Origin: Glaciecola sp947496235
GTDB lineage: Bacteria > Pseudomonadota > Gammaproteobacteria > Enterobacterales > Alteromonadaceae
Direction: 5' to 3'
Length of the DNA stretch: 64,000 nucleotides
Assembly (NCBI RefSeq): GCF_050306235.1
Contig: NZ_JBLWFH010000013.1
Location: 1 to 64,000, forward strand
Position 1 is the stretch's first letter. The number at the start of each line of letters is the position of its first letter. Below are positions 7,541 through 15,476 of this stretch, in pieces. The notes beneath the pieces are model-generated. The model was given only the letters and a program-made list of their open reading frames with translations. It was not told where the DNA came from and did not search any database. The translations under genes and the position numbers were made by a program.

Positions 7541-8062
7541 CTATTGAATTCTGCGCCTGACGGTTTTTTTCGCTTGTCCCGACAGCCTAATTAAGCTTTG
7601 TTCAGTATGCAAGTGACAAAGTGCTACCGCCAACGCATCGGCTGCATCCGCTTGCGGCTTTTTTGATAACTTTAATAAGTAGCTTACCATGTGCTGCACT
7701 TGATTTTTCTCGGCGCTTCCTTTGCCCACCACCGCTTGTTTTATTTGCCGCGCAGAATATTCAAACACGGGTAATTGTGCATTCGTAGCCGCCACTATAG
7801 CTGCACCTCTCGCCTGTCCTAGCTTTAGTGCAGAGTCTGGGTTTTTGGCCATAAACACCTGTTCGATGGCAAAATGTGTCGGTGTATATTGGCGAATAAT
7901 TTCGCTCACTCCGGTAAACACATTATCCAACCTTTTTGCTAACACGTCATCCTGAACTCTGATACAGCCGCTACCGAGATACTCAGTTTTGTTATTCACC
8001 ACTTTAACCACACCAAAACCTGTGGTGCGAGAACCTGGATCTATGCCTAATATAATTTTCAT
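7541..8062 (-). CDS. ruvC: Crossover junction endodeoxyribonuclease RuvC
   Basis: RuvC is the Holliday-junction resolvase with an RNase H-like fold. The 173-aa product begins MKIILGIDPGSRTTGFG, with the first catalytic Asp8. It contains FAIEQVFMAKNPDSALKLGQARG (second catalytic acid) and ends with the motif DAADALAVALCH, which supplies the last acidic residues. Its start overlaps the nudB stop by 4 nt, so the two are translationally coupled. The yebC gene often found before ruvC in enterobacteria is absent here. Confidence 0.97.
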   Translation of the reverse strand: MKIILGIDPGSRTTGFGVVKVVNNKTEYLGSGCIRVQDDVLAKRLDNVFTGVSEIIRQYTPTHFAIEQVFMAKNPDSALKLGQARGAAIVAATNAQLPVFEYSARQIKQAVVGKGSAEKNQVQHMVSYLLKLSKKPQADAADALAVALCHLHTEQSLIRLSGQAKKTVRRRIQ

Positions 8063-8499
8063 AGGACCTCTGGCACGAACTGGGCAATAGCATCAGCGTT
8101 GGTCTTTGACCAAGCTAACGCAATAGCTTCTGCCTTTGCTAACCATTGAAAAGAAAGATGCTCTGTTAACCTTAACTGATTCGTCTGATCAATGCATAAA
8201 CAAAAAACATGTTCTGTGTTGAATTTAGTTCCCTTAGGATATCTATTTAACCAAAGTTCTCGAATAGCATAGCGATTCACTTGATCACAATCTTGAATTA
8301 AACCGCTTTCCATGGATAACGCTATTCCAGTCTCTTCTGCAACTTCTCTATAAGCGGTTTGAATTGGCAATTCTCCAGGCTCTAAGGTACCTGTAACAGA
8401 TTGCCAAAACTCAGGGTCATCTTGGCGTTGCAACATAAGTACCCGACCCTGTAGGCTATAAATCACCACTAATACAGATTCGGGCCTTTTTAAATCCAT
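8059..8499 (-). CDS. nudB: Dihydroneopterin triphosphate diphosphatase NudB (Nudix)
   Basis: NudB removes pyrophosphate from dihydroneopterin triphosphate in folate biosynthesis. The 146-aa protein has a complete Nudix box (from GTLEPGELPIQ to REVAEETGI), with the E-x7-REVxEExG spacing that binds divalent metal. The N-terminus (KRPESVLVVIYSLQGRVLMLQRQDDPEFWQSVTG) is typical of NudB. It sits 6 bp after aspS and overlaps ruvC by 4 nt, matching the conserved aspS-nudB-ruv order. Confidence 0.92.
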   Translation of the reverse strand: MDLKRPESVLVVIYSLQGRVLMLQRQDDPEFWQSVTGTLEPGELPIQTAYREVAEETGIALSMESGLIQDCDQVNRYAIRELWLNRYPKGTKFNTEHVFCLCIDQTNQLRLTEHLSFQWLAKAEAIALAWSKTNADAIAQFVPEVL

Positions 8500-8505
8500 T
8501 AATGG

Positions 8506-10266
8506 CTAGTCTTTTTTCGCCACTGACTGAATAGCTAATTCAGCTAATTGTTGAGGGTTAGCATTACCGGGCGCTCCCGTTAACGGACAAGCAGCAGTGG
8601 TAGTTTTCGGGAATGCCATTACATCACGTATAGAGTCAGCACCTAGCATGAGCATGACTAATCGATCTAAGCCAAACGCTAAACCTGCATGTGGAGGAGC
8701 ACCGTAACGCAGCGCTTCGAGTAAGAAACCGAATTTTTCTTGCGCTTCTTCAGCAGAAATACCTAACAATTCAAAGACTGTAGACTGCATTGCACTGTCG
8801 TGAATACGTACAGAACCACCGCCTAACTCAACGCCATTTAACACCATATCGTAGGCGTTTGATAAAGCCGTTTCAGGAGATGCTTTTAATGCTTCAGCAT
8901 CATTGTCCCTTGGCGCAGTAAATGGATGGTGAAGCGCGTATAACTCACCATCAACACTTTCAAACATTGGAAAATCAACTACCCACAAAGGTTTCCAGCA
9001 ATCTTCTACTAACTCTAAATCCACGCCAAGTTTTAGTCTTAACGCACCTAGAGCTTCGGTAACCACTGTATATTGGCCTGCGCCAAACAGTAAGATATCA
9101 CCGCTTTGAGCCCCTGTAGTGTCTAGCAATGCTGAGATAGCAGCTTCATCAAAGAATTTCAAAATTGGCGATTGTAGACCGTCAACGCCCGCTGATATAT
9201 CATTCACCTTAACCCACGCCAAGCCCTTAGCACCGTAGATGCCAACAAACTCTGCATATTGGTCAATCTGTTTACGCGATAAACTAGCGCCATTTGGCAC
9301 TCTAATGGTAGCTACTCGACCTTTAGGATCATTTGCAGGGCCGCTAAACACTTTAAAATCAATATCTTTTACCACATCTGCCACATCCACAATCTCAAGT
9401 GGGTTGCGCAAATCTGGTTTATCACTACCAAAACGACGCATAGCTTCCGCATAGCTCATACGCGGGAATTCACCTAAATCAACATTTAGCAGTTGTTTGA
9501 AAATATGAGTAATCAGCCCTTGTGTAATTTCCATTACGCCATCAGCATCTAAGAAACTAGTTTCGATATCTATTTGGGTAAATTCAGGCTGACGATCGGC
9601 ACGTAAATCTTCGTCTCTAAAACATTTTACGATTTGATAGTATCTGTCCATGCCGCTCATCATCAGCAACTGTTTGAACAATTGCGGTGATTGAGGAAGC
9701 GCAAAAAATTCACCTTTATGGGTACGGCTAGGTACCAGATAATCGCGAGCACCTTCCGGTGTGGCTGCCGTTAGAATTGGGGTTTCAATGTCTAAGAATT
9801 CATTTTCTTCAAGATAACGACGCACCGCGGCTGTTACTTTTGAACGAAACACCAGTCGTTGAGTCATCAAAGGACGACGCAAATCAAGGTAACGATATTT
9901 AAGACGTTGTTCTTCTGAGTTTTCCTGATTCCAGTCTAAAGGTAACGCTGGGGCACGGTTAATAATCGTCAATTCAGTGGCGAGTAGTTCAATACCGCCA
10001 GTTGTCATATCTTTATTGACTTGGCTTTCAGGACGCGCGCGCACTACGCCTTTAACTTCTACACAAAACTCTGCTCTTAATTGATTAGCAGGCTCAAATG
10101 CTTGACCAGCATCAGGCTCTACAACCACTTGCAAAATGCCTTCTCTATCGCGCAAATCGATGAAAATCAAACCACCTAAATCTCGGCGTTTATGTACCCA
10201 ACCTTTAAGTGTTACTTCTTGATCTATGTATTTTTCGTCTAATCGACCGCAATATTCAGTGCGCAT
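8506..10266 (-). CDS. aspS: Aspartyl-tRNA synthetase
   Basis: AspS charges tRNA-Asp. The 586-aa product is the bacterial type. It has an N-terminal OB anticodon-binding domain (about 1-105), class II motif 2 (FRDEDLRADRQPEFTQID), a GAD insertion domain (about 290-420) and motif 3 (GLAFGLDRLVMLMLG) near the C-terminus. It heads the aspS-nudB-ruvCAB run. A -10 box TATAAT lies about 50 bp upstream. The length is normal for the family. Confidence 0.97.
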   Translation of the reverse strand: MRTEYCGRLDEKYIDQEVTLKGWVHKRRDLGGLIFIDLRDREGILQVVVEPDAGQAFEPANQLRAEFCVEVKGVVRARPESQVNKDMTTGGIELLATELTIINRAPALPLDWNQENSEEQRLKYRYLDLRRPLMTQRLVFRSKVTAAVRRYLEENEFLDIETPILTAATPEGARDYLVPSRTHKGEFFALPQSPQLFKQLLMMSGMDRYYQIVKCFRDEDLRADRQPEFTQIDIETSFLDADGVMEITQGLITHIFKQLLNVDLGEFPRMSYAEAMRRFGSDKPDLRNPLEIVDVADVVKDIDFKVFSGPANDPKGRVATIRVPNGASLSRKQIDQYAEFVGIYGAKGLAWVKVNDISAGVDGLQSPILKFFDEAAISALLDTTGAQSGDILLFGAGQYTVVTEALGALRLKLGVDLELVEDCWKPLWVVDFPMFESVDGELYALHHPFTAPRDNDAEALKASPETALSNAYDMVLNGVELGGGSVRIHDSAMQSTVFELLGISAEEAQEKFGFLLEALRYGAPPHAGLAFGLDRLVMLMLGADSIRDVMAFPKTTTAACPLTGAPGNANPQQLAELAIQSVAKKD

Positions 10267-10317
10267 TCAAAAACCTTTTTTATTGTTAATAATCTGCTAT
10301 ATCAAAAGCGAGGCCGT

Positions 10318-10339
10318 ATTATAGACTAACAGGCGAGGT
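10318..10339 (-). promoter_or_regulatory. probable aspS promoter (-10 box)
   Basis: The minus strand carries a perfect -10 TATAAT at 10318-10323, about 55 bp before the aspS ATG. The best -35 at 16-bp spacing (about 10340-10345) is poor, so the promoter is called on its -10 element and position only. Confidence 0.4.
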
Positions 10340-10374
10340 GCAGAAAGGCTGAGGACGATTTTTTATTAGAAAAT

Positions 10375-11427
10375 TTAGTCGTGTATAAAATACACTAAAT
10401 GCTGAATATCTAACTTGATCCCAAAGCTTTCACCGACTTGGCAATTATGATGACTTGGCGTCAAACAAGACAGCAAGGTATCCTGAAATTTTAATTTATA
10501 CATGATATGAGCACCGCGGAACTGCTTGTCCACCACAAACGCTGTTTTATCGCTAGATTCATCTAATAAAATATCATCCGGACGCACTAATATTGACACT
10601 TTTTGCTTCAGCGCCACGGGTTTACTGGCGTATTGATTTAGCCGCCCTAACACAGTATCAATGGCAATTTGGCCGGTGATTTCATTGTTTTGAACGACCT
10701 CGCCAAGAATTAAACAACCTTCCCCGATAAAAGAAGCAACTTCTAACGAAGCTGGTTGATGATAAAGTTTGTAAGCGGTATCCCATTGCTGGCAGCGCAG
10801 TTTGTCAAAAACAGCAATTTTGTCCGCCAGTGCAAACGCTTCATGTTGGTCATGAGTCACAACCAATGCCGTGATGTTCAATGACTTTAACAGCTTTCGT
10901 AAATCACTAGCGAGTTGCTCTCGTAATTCAGGATCTAAACTTGAAAAGGGTTCATCCATTAACATTAGTTGTGGTTGCGGAGCAATAGCTCGGGCAATGG
11001 CTACCCTTTGTTGCTGACCTCCCGAAAGTTCAAATGGATATCGAGAGGCAAATTCAGACAGTCCAACTAGCTGCAAAACTTCATCTATACGCTGCGCTTT
11101 TTGCTGCGCTGTAAACTTATGCAAACCATAAGCTATATTGTCTTTCACTGTCATATGAGGAAACAAACATAAATCTTGAAACACCATGCCGACTTGACGA
11201 TTTTCTACAGAAACATGCTTTTTACCATCACTGACGACTGTCTGATTGATTGATATCCTGCCTGAACTTGGTGTTAACAACCCACTAATAGCGCGAAGAA
11301 AACTCGATTTGCCACTACCTGAAGGTCCAAGAATGCAACCAATTTCTCCTTTTTGTAAATGTAATTTATCAACTTCCAATACAAGGTTGTTGTTATATTC
11401 TAAGGTAATCCCTTGAATATCTAACAT
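10375..11427 (-). CDS. fbpC: Ferric iron ABC transporter ATPase (FbpC-like)
   Basis: This is the nucleotide-binding subunit of an Fbp/Afu-type importer. The 350-aa product has Walker A GPSGSGKSS (about 35-43), a Q-loop, signature LSGGQQQR, Walker B LMLMDEPFSSLD and H-loop VVTHD. A C-terminal TOBE regulatory domain (about 280-350, VSILVRPDDILLD) follows. Its first base overlaps the last base of the permease stop codon. With the two genes upstream it forms a complete importer. Iron specificity comes from the binding protein; the ATPase alone would not show it. Confidence 0.85.
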   Translation of the reverse strand: MLDIQGITLEYNNNLVLEVDKLHLQKGEIGCILGPSGSGKSSFLRAISGLLTPSSGRISINQTVVSDGKKHVSVENRQVGMVFQDLCLFPHMTVKDNIAYGLHKFTAQQKAQRIDEVLQLVGLSEFASRYPFELSGGQQQRVAIARAIAPQPQLMLMDEPFSSLDPELREQLASDLRKLLKSLNITALVVTHDQHEAFALADKIAVFDKLRCQQWDTAYKLYHQPASLEVASFIGEGCLILGEVVQNNEITGQIAIDTVLGRLNQYASKPVALKQKVSILVRPDDILLDESSDKTAFVVDKQFRGAHIMYKLKFQDTLLSCLTPSHHNCQVGESFGIKLDIQHLVYFIHD

Positions 11428-13046
11428 TATTTACTACTCCTTTGTAATTGATAAATAAGTAAACAAACAGGCAAAAGCCCCACTAATACTATCGCCAACG
11501 CAGGCAAAGCGGCATCAATTAAGCGTTCATCAGTTGCTAATTCATATGCGCGTACCGCTAAGGTATTAAAATTAAAGGGTCGTAACACTAGGGTCGCTGG
11601 CAATTCTTTTAGTACATCAACAAAGACTAATAACATAGCACTTAACAAACTGGCCCTGAGTAAAGGGAAATGAATACCCGTAAAAAGACGCCAGCGAGAT
11701 GGGTTGAGAGAAAGAGCAGCTTCATCCATTTGCTTGGATACTCGCGCGAGACCAGTTTCGGTGTTTTGTAAGGCTACGGATAAATAGCGAACCGAATAGG
11801 CAAAGACTAATATGCCAACGCCACCAGACAACACAAGCCCAGGCGTATAATCAAATAAATATCTGGTAGCATAGTTTAATTGGCGATCAAATGTACCCGC
11901 TACCACTATTACGCCGACCGCTATGACTATACCCGGTAGTGCATAGCCTAAACACAGAATTTGATTCAATTTGTGCCAAACCTGAGATCTATTTTGGCGC
12001 GCCAGACTAGAATAAAACACAGCCAAAACAACCAACAAACTGGCGCTGAGAAAGGCCACTAAAAAGGTATTCTTAATTAGCTCTACAAAACCTTGGGTGT
12101 TTATCTCAGCTACGAAAAACGCCCACCAACCTAATTGGAAAAGCGGAATATAAAAGGCAACAAGAGGAATCAGTAAACAAAATATAAATGCACACACGCG
12201 TTTAACTACACTTAGTGACCTAAGTTGTGTCGTCATAGATTGGTTAGTGACATAGCGCCTTCCGTCTTTTCTGGCATATTTTTCAAGCACTAATACCAAA
12301 AAAACGAACACACAGAGTAAGCTAGACAACTGCGATGCTACATTGCGATTTCCCATGCCAAACCAAGTACGATAAATACCTGTACTAAAGGTGTTAACTC
12401 CAAAATATGCCACAGTGCCATAATCGGCTAGCGCTTCCATCATGACTAGGGCGGCACCCGTTAGTATGGCGGGTCTGGCAAGGGGTAATTCCACAAAGAT
12501 AAAATGTCGAAATGACGAAACACCTGCAAGTTTTGATACCTCGCGTAAAGAAGGATGTTGCTGTTGAAAAGCTGCTCGGGCAAGTATAAACACGTAAGGG
12601 TATAAGACCAATGACAGCATACAAATGGCACCGAACAAGTGGCGAATATTCGGCAAAATACGCGTTTGTTCAGATTGACCAAAGAATTCTCGTAAAAATT
12701 GATGAATAACGCTTGAGTGCTCAAACATACCAGTATAGGTATAAGCAATAATGTAGGCTGGCATCGCAAGTGGTAACAACAAAGATATTTGCAAAAATAG
12801 CTGAGCAGGCAATTTGTATCGAGTAATCAAATAAGCAGTACTTGTGCCCAATAAAATTGCGCCAATAGCGCTACACATAGCTAACACAATACTGTTAATG
12901 ACATAATCAGTAAAAACAGTATCCAACAAATGTTGCCAAGTTTGAGTATCTGGAGTGAAGATACTGCTGGCAATAGTTATTAGCGGTAATAGTAAAACGC
13001 TGGCGATAAAAATTGCCAGCGTTTTTGAGGTTGAAAATTTTGTCAT
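11427..13046 (-). CDS. fbpB: Ferric iron ABC transporter permease (FbpB-like, two fused modules)
   Basis: This is the inner-membrane channel subunit of the importer. The roughly 539-aa protein contains about twelve hydrophobic segments in two homologous binding-protein-dependent transport modules. The EAA-type loops lie near SKLAGVSSFRHFIFVELPLARP (about residue 185) and EAALSLNPSRWRLFTGIHFPLLR (about 455). The duplicated architecture is that of FbpB/ThiP. ATG at 13046 is preferred over the TTG one codon upstream. The gene follows the binding-protein gene by 28 bp and overlaps the ATPase gene by one base. Confidence 0.85.
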   Translation of the reverse strand: MTKFSTSKTLAIFIASVLLLPLITIASSIFTPDTQTWQHLLDTVFTDYVINSIVLAMCSAIGAILLGTSTAYLITRYKLPAQLFLQISLLLPLAMPAYIIAYTYTGMFEHSSVIHQFLREFFGQSEQTRILPNIRHLFGAICMLSLVLYPYVFILARAAFQQQHPSLREVSKLAGVSSFRHFIFVELPLARPAILTGAALVMMEALADYGTVAYFGVNTFSTGIYRTWFGMGNRNVASQLSSLLCVFVFLVLVLEKYARKDGRRYVTNQSMTTQLRSLSVVKRVCAFIFCLLIPLVAFYIPLFQLGWWAFFVAEINTQGFVELIKNTFLVAFLSASLLVVLAVFYSSLARQNRSQVWHKLNQILCLGYALPGIVIAVGVIVVAGTFDRQLNYATRYLFDYTPGLVLSGGVGILVFAYSVRYLSVALQNTETGLARVSKQMDEAALSLNPSRWRLFTGIHFPLLRASLLSAMLLVFVDVLKELPATLVLRPFNFNTLAVRAYELATDERLIDAALPALAIVLVGLLPVCLLIYQLQRSSK

Positions 13047-13074
13047 CAATGGATCTCGCGATCACATCTACATG

Positions 13075-14070
13075 CTACTGCCACCCTGCCTTGTCCATAA
13101 TTTTTAAAGCGTCGCCGTTAAGTTTGCCCATTTGATTGAAATCGACTTGTTGGCTGTCGAATGCGCCAAACCCTTGTAAAATGTTACTCCATTGAACCCC
13201 TTCAATAACTGGGTATTCCTGATTCACTTCAGAGTACCATTGCTGTTGTTCCTTTTGTAACATAAAGGCGATCAACTTTTGCGCATTTTCTATATTTTTT
13301 GCATATTTGGCGAGTGCTACACCTGAAATATTCACATGAGTCCCACCAGCATCTTTTGATGTCCATATCACGGCTACTTGGTCAGCAATTTGTCTTTCAT
13401 TGGCGTCGTTAGACGCTAACATGCCACCTAAATAGTAGGTATTAGCTATGGCAAACCGACACTCACCTGCGACCATGGCTTTAATTTGGTCCCGGTCACC
13501 GCCCTTAGGCGTTCTTGCCATATTATCTACAATTCCATCAACCCAAGTCGAAGTCGCTTTTACTCCCTTATCTAAAATCATTGACGCCACTAGTGACTGA
13601 TTATAAATGTTGTTGGAAGACCGGACACAAATCTGATCGTTAAATTCCGGTGATGCCAAGTCTGTCATCGATGCAGGTAATTTACCTTGGTCATCCTTTT
13701 TATACATTATCGTTCGAGCTCGCTTGGTCAATGCCATCCAATGTTCTTCAGGATCATAAAACCCCTCAGGTAAGGCCGTCATATCTATATTCATGGCCTG
13801 AGTTATACCCATTTCTTTGGCGCGATATAAACGACCAGCATCAGCCATAATCAATAAATCAACAGGAGAAAATTCGCCTTCTGATTTCGCTCTTTGAATC
13901 AATGCATCTGCACTACCGGTCACTAAATTCACTTGAATGCCGGTTTCTTGGCGAAATTGATCAAGTAATGGTTTAATTAGCGCCTCTTTGCGGCCTGAAT
14001 ATATGTTAAGCTCACTGGCGAAACCGGTTGAGACAAAAGCGACTATACTAATAAAAATAAACGTTTTAAT
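13075..14070 (-). CDS. fbpA: Ferric iron-binding periplasmic protein (FbpA-like), apparent ATT start
   Basis: This is the periplasmic substrate-binding protein of the importer. The first standard start in frame (GTG at 13932) would remove the secretion signal and first strand. Reading on to ATT at 14070 gives a 331-aa protein with a clean signal peptide (MKTFIFISIVAFVSTGFA) and the family N-terminus ELNIYSGRKEALIKPLLDQF. A Shine-Dalgarno AGAGGTG sits 7 nt before this ATT, and an in-frame TAG lies just upstream (14080-14082). The iron-ligand tyrosine pair is visible as ANTYYLGGM, with YSEVNQEYPV further on. No ATG, GTG or TTG is available at the conserved N-terminus. Confidence 0.8.
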   Translation of the reverse strand: MKTFIFISIVAFVSTGFASELNIYSGRKEALIKPLLDQFRQETGIQVNLVTGSADALIQRAKSEGEFSPVDLLIMADAGRLYRAKEMGITQAMNIDMTALPEGFYDPEEHWMALTKRARTIMYKKDDQGKLPASMTDLASPEFNDQICVRSSNNIYNQSLVASMILDKGVKATSTWVDGIVDNMARTPKGGDRDQIKAMVAGECRFAIANTYYLGGMLASNDANERQIADQVAVIWTSKDAGGTHVNISGVALAKYAKNIENAQKLIAFMLQKEQQQWYSEVNQEYPVIEGVQWSNILQGFGAFDSQQVDFNQMGKLNGDALKIMDKAGWQ

Positions 14071-14137
14071 AATACACCTCTAAGCGTTAACAGTAGGGTT
14101 AATAAAGCTGTTGTTTGACATCTGTGATCTGATGCTA

Positions 14138-14156
14138 AATGATAATACGTCTCAAT
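14138..14156. promoter_or_regulatory. possible Fur box upstream of the iron ABC operon
   Basis: Against the 19-bp Fur inverted repeat, the left half AATGATAAT matches 9 of 9 and the right half CGTCTCAAT matches 5 of 9. It lies about 70 bp upstream of the putative fbpA start and also upstream of divergent yciH. Iron-dependent repression would fit the transporter, but the right half is weak. Confidence 0.4.
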
Positions 14157-14230
14157 AGCAAAAAAAGATTTAGCCTAAAATGTAATTTTTTGGCATTTTA
14201 ATTGAATAAAAATACAAAAGGAGTCGATAA

Positions 14231-14551
14231 ATGTCTAACTCACGATTAGTCTATTCCACTGATGGAGGAAAAATTTCTGCCCCAGTTGAGCAGAAAGATG
14301 TTCCTCAAGGAGATGGAATAGTGAGAATTCATCGTGTGACTAAAGGGAAAAAAGGCAAAGGCGTAAGTTTAATTACAGGTTTAGGATTGGATAAAACTGA
14401 GTTAAAGACCTTTTGCTCTGCACTAAAGAAACAATGCGGTTGCGGCGGTGCGGTTAAAGATTTTGATATTGAAATTCAAGGCGATGTACGAGAAAAACTC
14501 AAGCAAATTCTTGAATCAAAAGGCTATAAAGTAAAATTAGCCGGTGGATAA
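14231..14551 (+). CDS. yciH: YciH, SUI1/eIF1-like translation factor
   Basis: YciH is the bacterial homologue of eukaryotic initiation factor eIF1 (SUI1 fold) and is thought to influence initiation fidelity and stress-time translation. The 106-aa product has the basic loop KGKKGKGVSLITGLGL and the segment LKTFCSALKKQCGCGGAVKD, followed by IEIQGDVREKLKQILESKGYKVKLAGG, all typical of SUI1. A strong RBS (AAGGAG, 8 nt upstream) precedes the ATG. The AT-rich gap to the divergent iron operon holds its promoter. Confidence 0.93.
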   Translation: MSNSRLVYSTDGGKISAPVEQKDVPQGDGIVRIHRVTKGKKGKGVSLITGLGLDKTELKTFCSALKKQCGCGGAVKDFDIEIQGDVREKLKQILESKGYKVKLAGG

Positions 14552-14573
14552 TTAATCAACATACGGAATTAAA

Positions 14574-15377
14574 ATGCACAGACTTGCTATTTCAGATTTA
14601 CATATATTATTAGTTGAGCCTTCAGACACACAGGCAAAAATTATTAGTAACCTGCTTCAAGAAGCAGACGTAAATAGTGTGGATATCGTCAAAAGTGTGA
14701 CGCAGGCCAAACATGAAATGAGCAAGCACAATGTAGATGTGGTTGTAAGTTCTATGTATTTGGCAGATGGCACAGGCTTAGACATCTTGCAGCATTTAAA
14801 AGAGAATGAATTGACGAGTAACGTGCCCTTCATGTTAGTTTCCAGCGAAACCAGCGTCTCTAAATTAGAAGGTTTCAAACAATCTGGTGTAGCTGCTATT
14901 CTACCCAAACCATTTAAACCATTACATTTAGAGCGTGGTTTAAACGCAAGTTTACAACTTATGAACACCGAAGAATTAGACTTGCAATCATTTGATATTG
15001 CAGATGTCAGAGTGCTTCTAGTCGACGATAGTCGCTTAGCTCGCAACCATATAAAACGCGTGCTCGAAAACATGGGCGTTACTCGCATTATTGAAGCGGA
15101 AAATGGCGCCCATGCACTGACTTGTCTAAAAGACTACACCTTCGATCTTGTGGTCACCGATTACAATATGCCAGAAATGGATGGCCGAGAACTTTCGGAA
15201 TTTATTCGTTTTAATCCTGAAACAACCCATATACCCATCATTATGGTAACGTCAGAAAATTCAAAAAGCGCGCACATGACCAATATTCAACAAACAGGGG
15301 TAAATGCACTCTGTGACAAACCTTTTGAATCTGATGAAGTGCGAACCATTTTAGCGCGGCTACTAGATTCACATTGA
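14574..15377 (+). CDS. Double-receiver response regulator without output domain
   Basis: The 267-aa protein consists of two CheY-like receiver domains and nothing else. The first (about 8-128) is degenerate: the phospho-acceptor position is Ser (VVVSSMYLADGTG) and the acidic pair is altered (VEPSDTQ), although the Lys motif PKPF remains. The second (about 144-267) is canonical, with VDDSRLAR, acceptor Asp in VVTDYNMPEMDG, MVTSENS and CDKPF. It probably relays or titrates phosphate and acts through protein contacts, since it has no DNA-binding or enzymatic domain. It is 22 bp after yciH. The cognate kinase is not in the window. Confidence 0.85.
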   Translation: MHRLAISDLHILLVEPSDTQAKIISNLLQEADVNSVDIVKSVTQAKHEMSKHNVDVVVSSMYLADGTGLDILQHLKENELTSNVPFMLVSSETSVSKLEGFKQSGVAAILPKPFKPLHLERGLNASLQLMNTEELDLQSFDIADVRVLLVDDSRLARNHIKRVLENMGVTRIIEAENGAHALTCLKDYTFDLVVTDYNMPEMDGRELSEFIRFNPETTHIPIIMVTSENSKSAHMTNIQQTGVNALCDKPFESDEVRTILARLLDSH

Positions 15378-15408
15378 TATTTTAACCATGTTTGACCAAA
15401 AACATTTG

Positions 15409-15436
15409 TTGACAGTTTAAAGACTGTTTCTAAAAT
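15409..15436 (+). promoter_or_regulatory. pheA promoter
   Basis: A consensus -35 TTGACA (15409-15414), a 16-bp spacer and -10 TAAAAT (15431-15436) lie 40 bp before the pheA start codon. The short leader has no Phe-codon run or terminator hairpin, so the phe attenuation known in E. coli is not present here. Confidence 0.75.
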
Positions 15437-15476
15437 TCATTTAAGGTCAGTAAAAACACATCATAGGAAAACTAAG

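Noticed and set aside
10379..10394. GTGTAT-AAA-ATACAC hairpin at the end of fbpC as a terminator
   Set aside because: Short AT-rich stem lying inside the coding end with no T run after it.
13075..13932. Reading fbpA as a truncated pseudogene starting at GTG
   Set aside because: The frame continues intact to a complete signal peptide with an SD-placed ATT, so a rare start codon is simpler than a broken gene; a start mutation is still possible.
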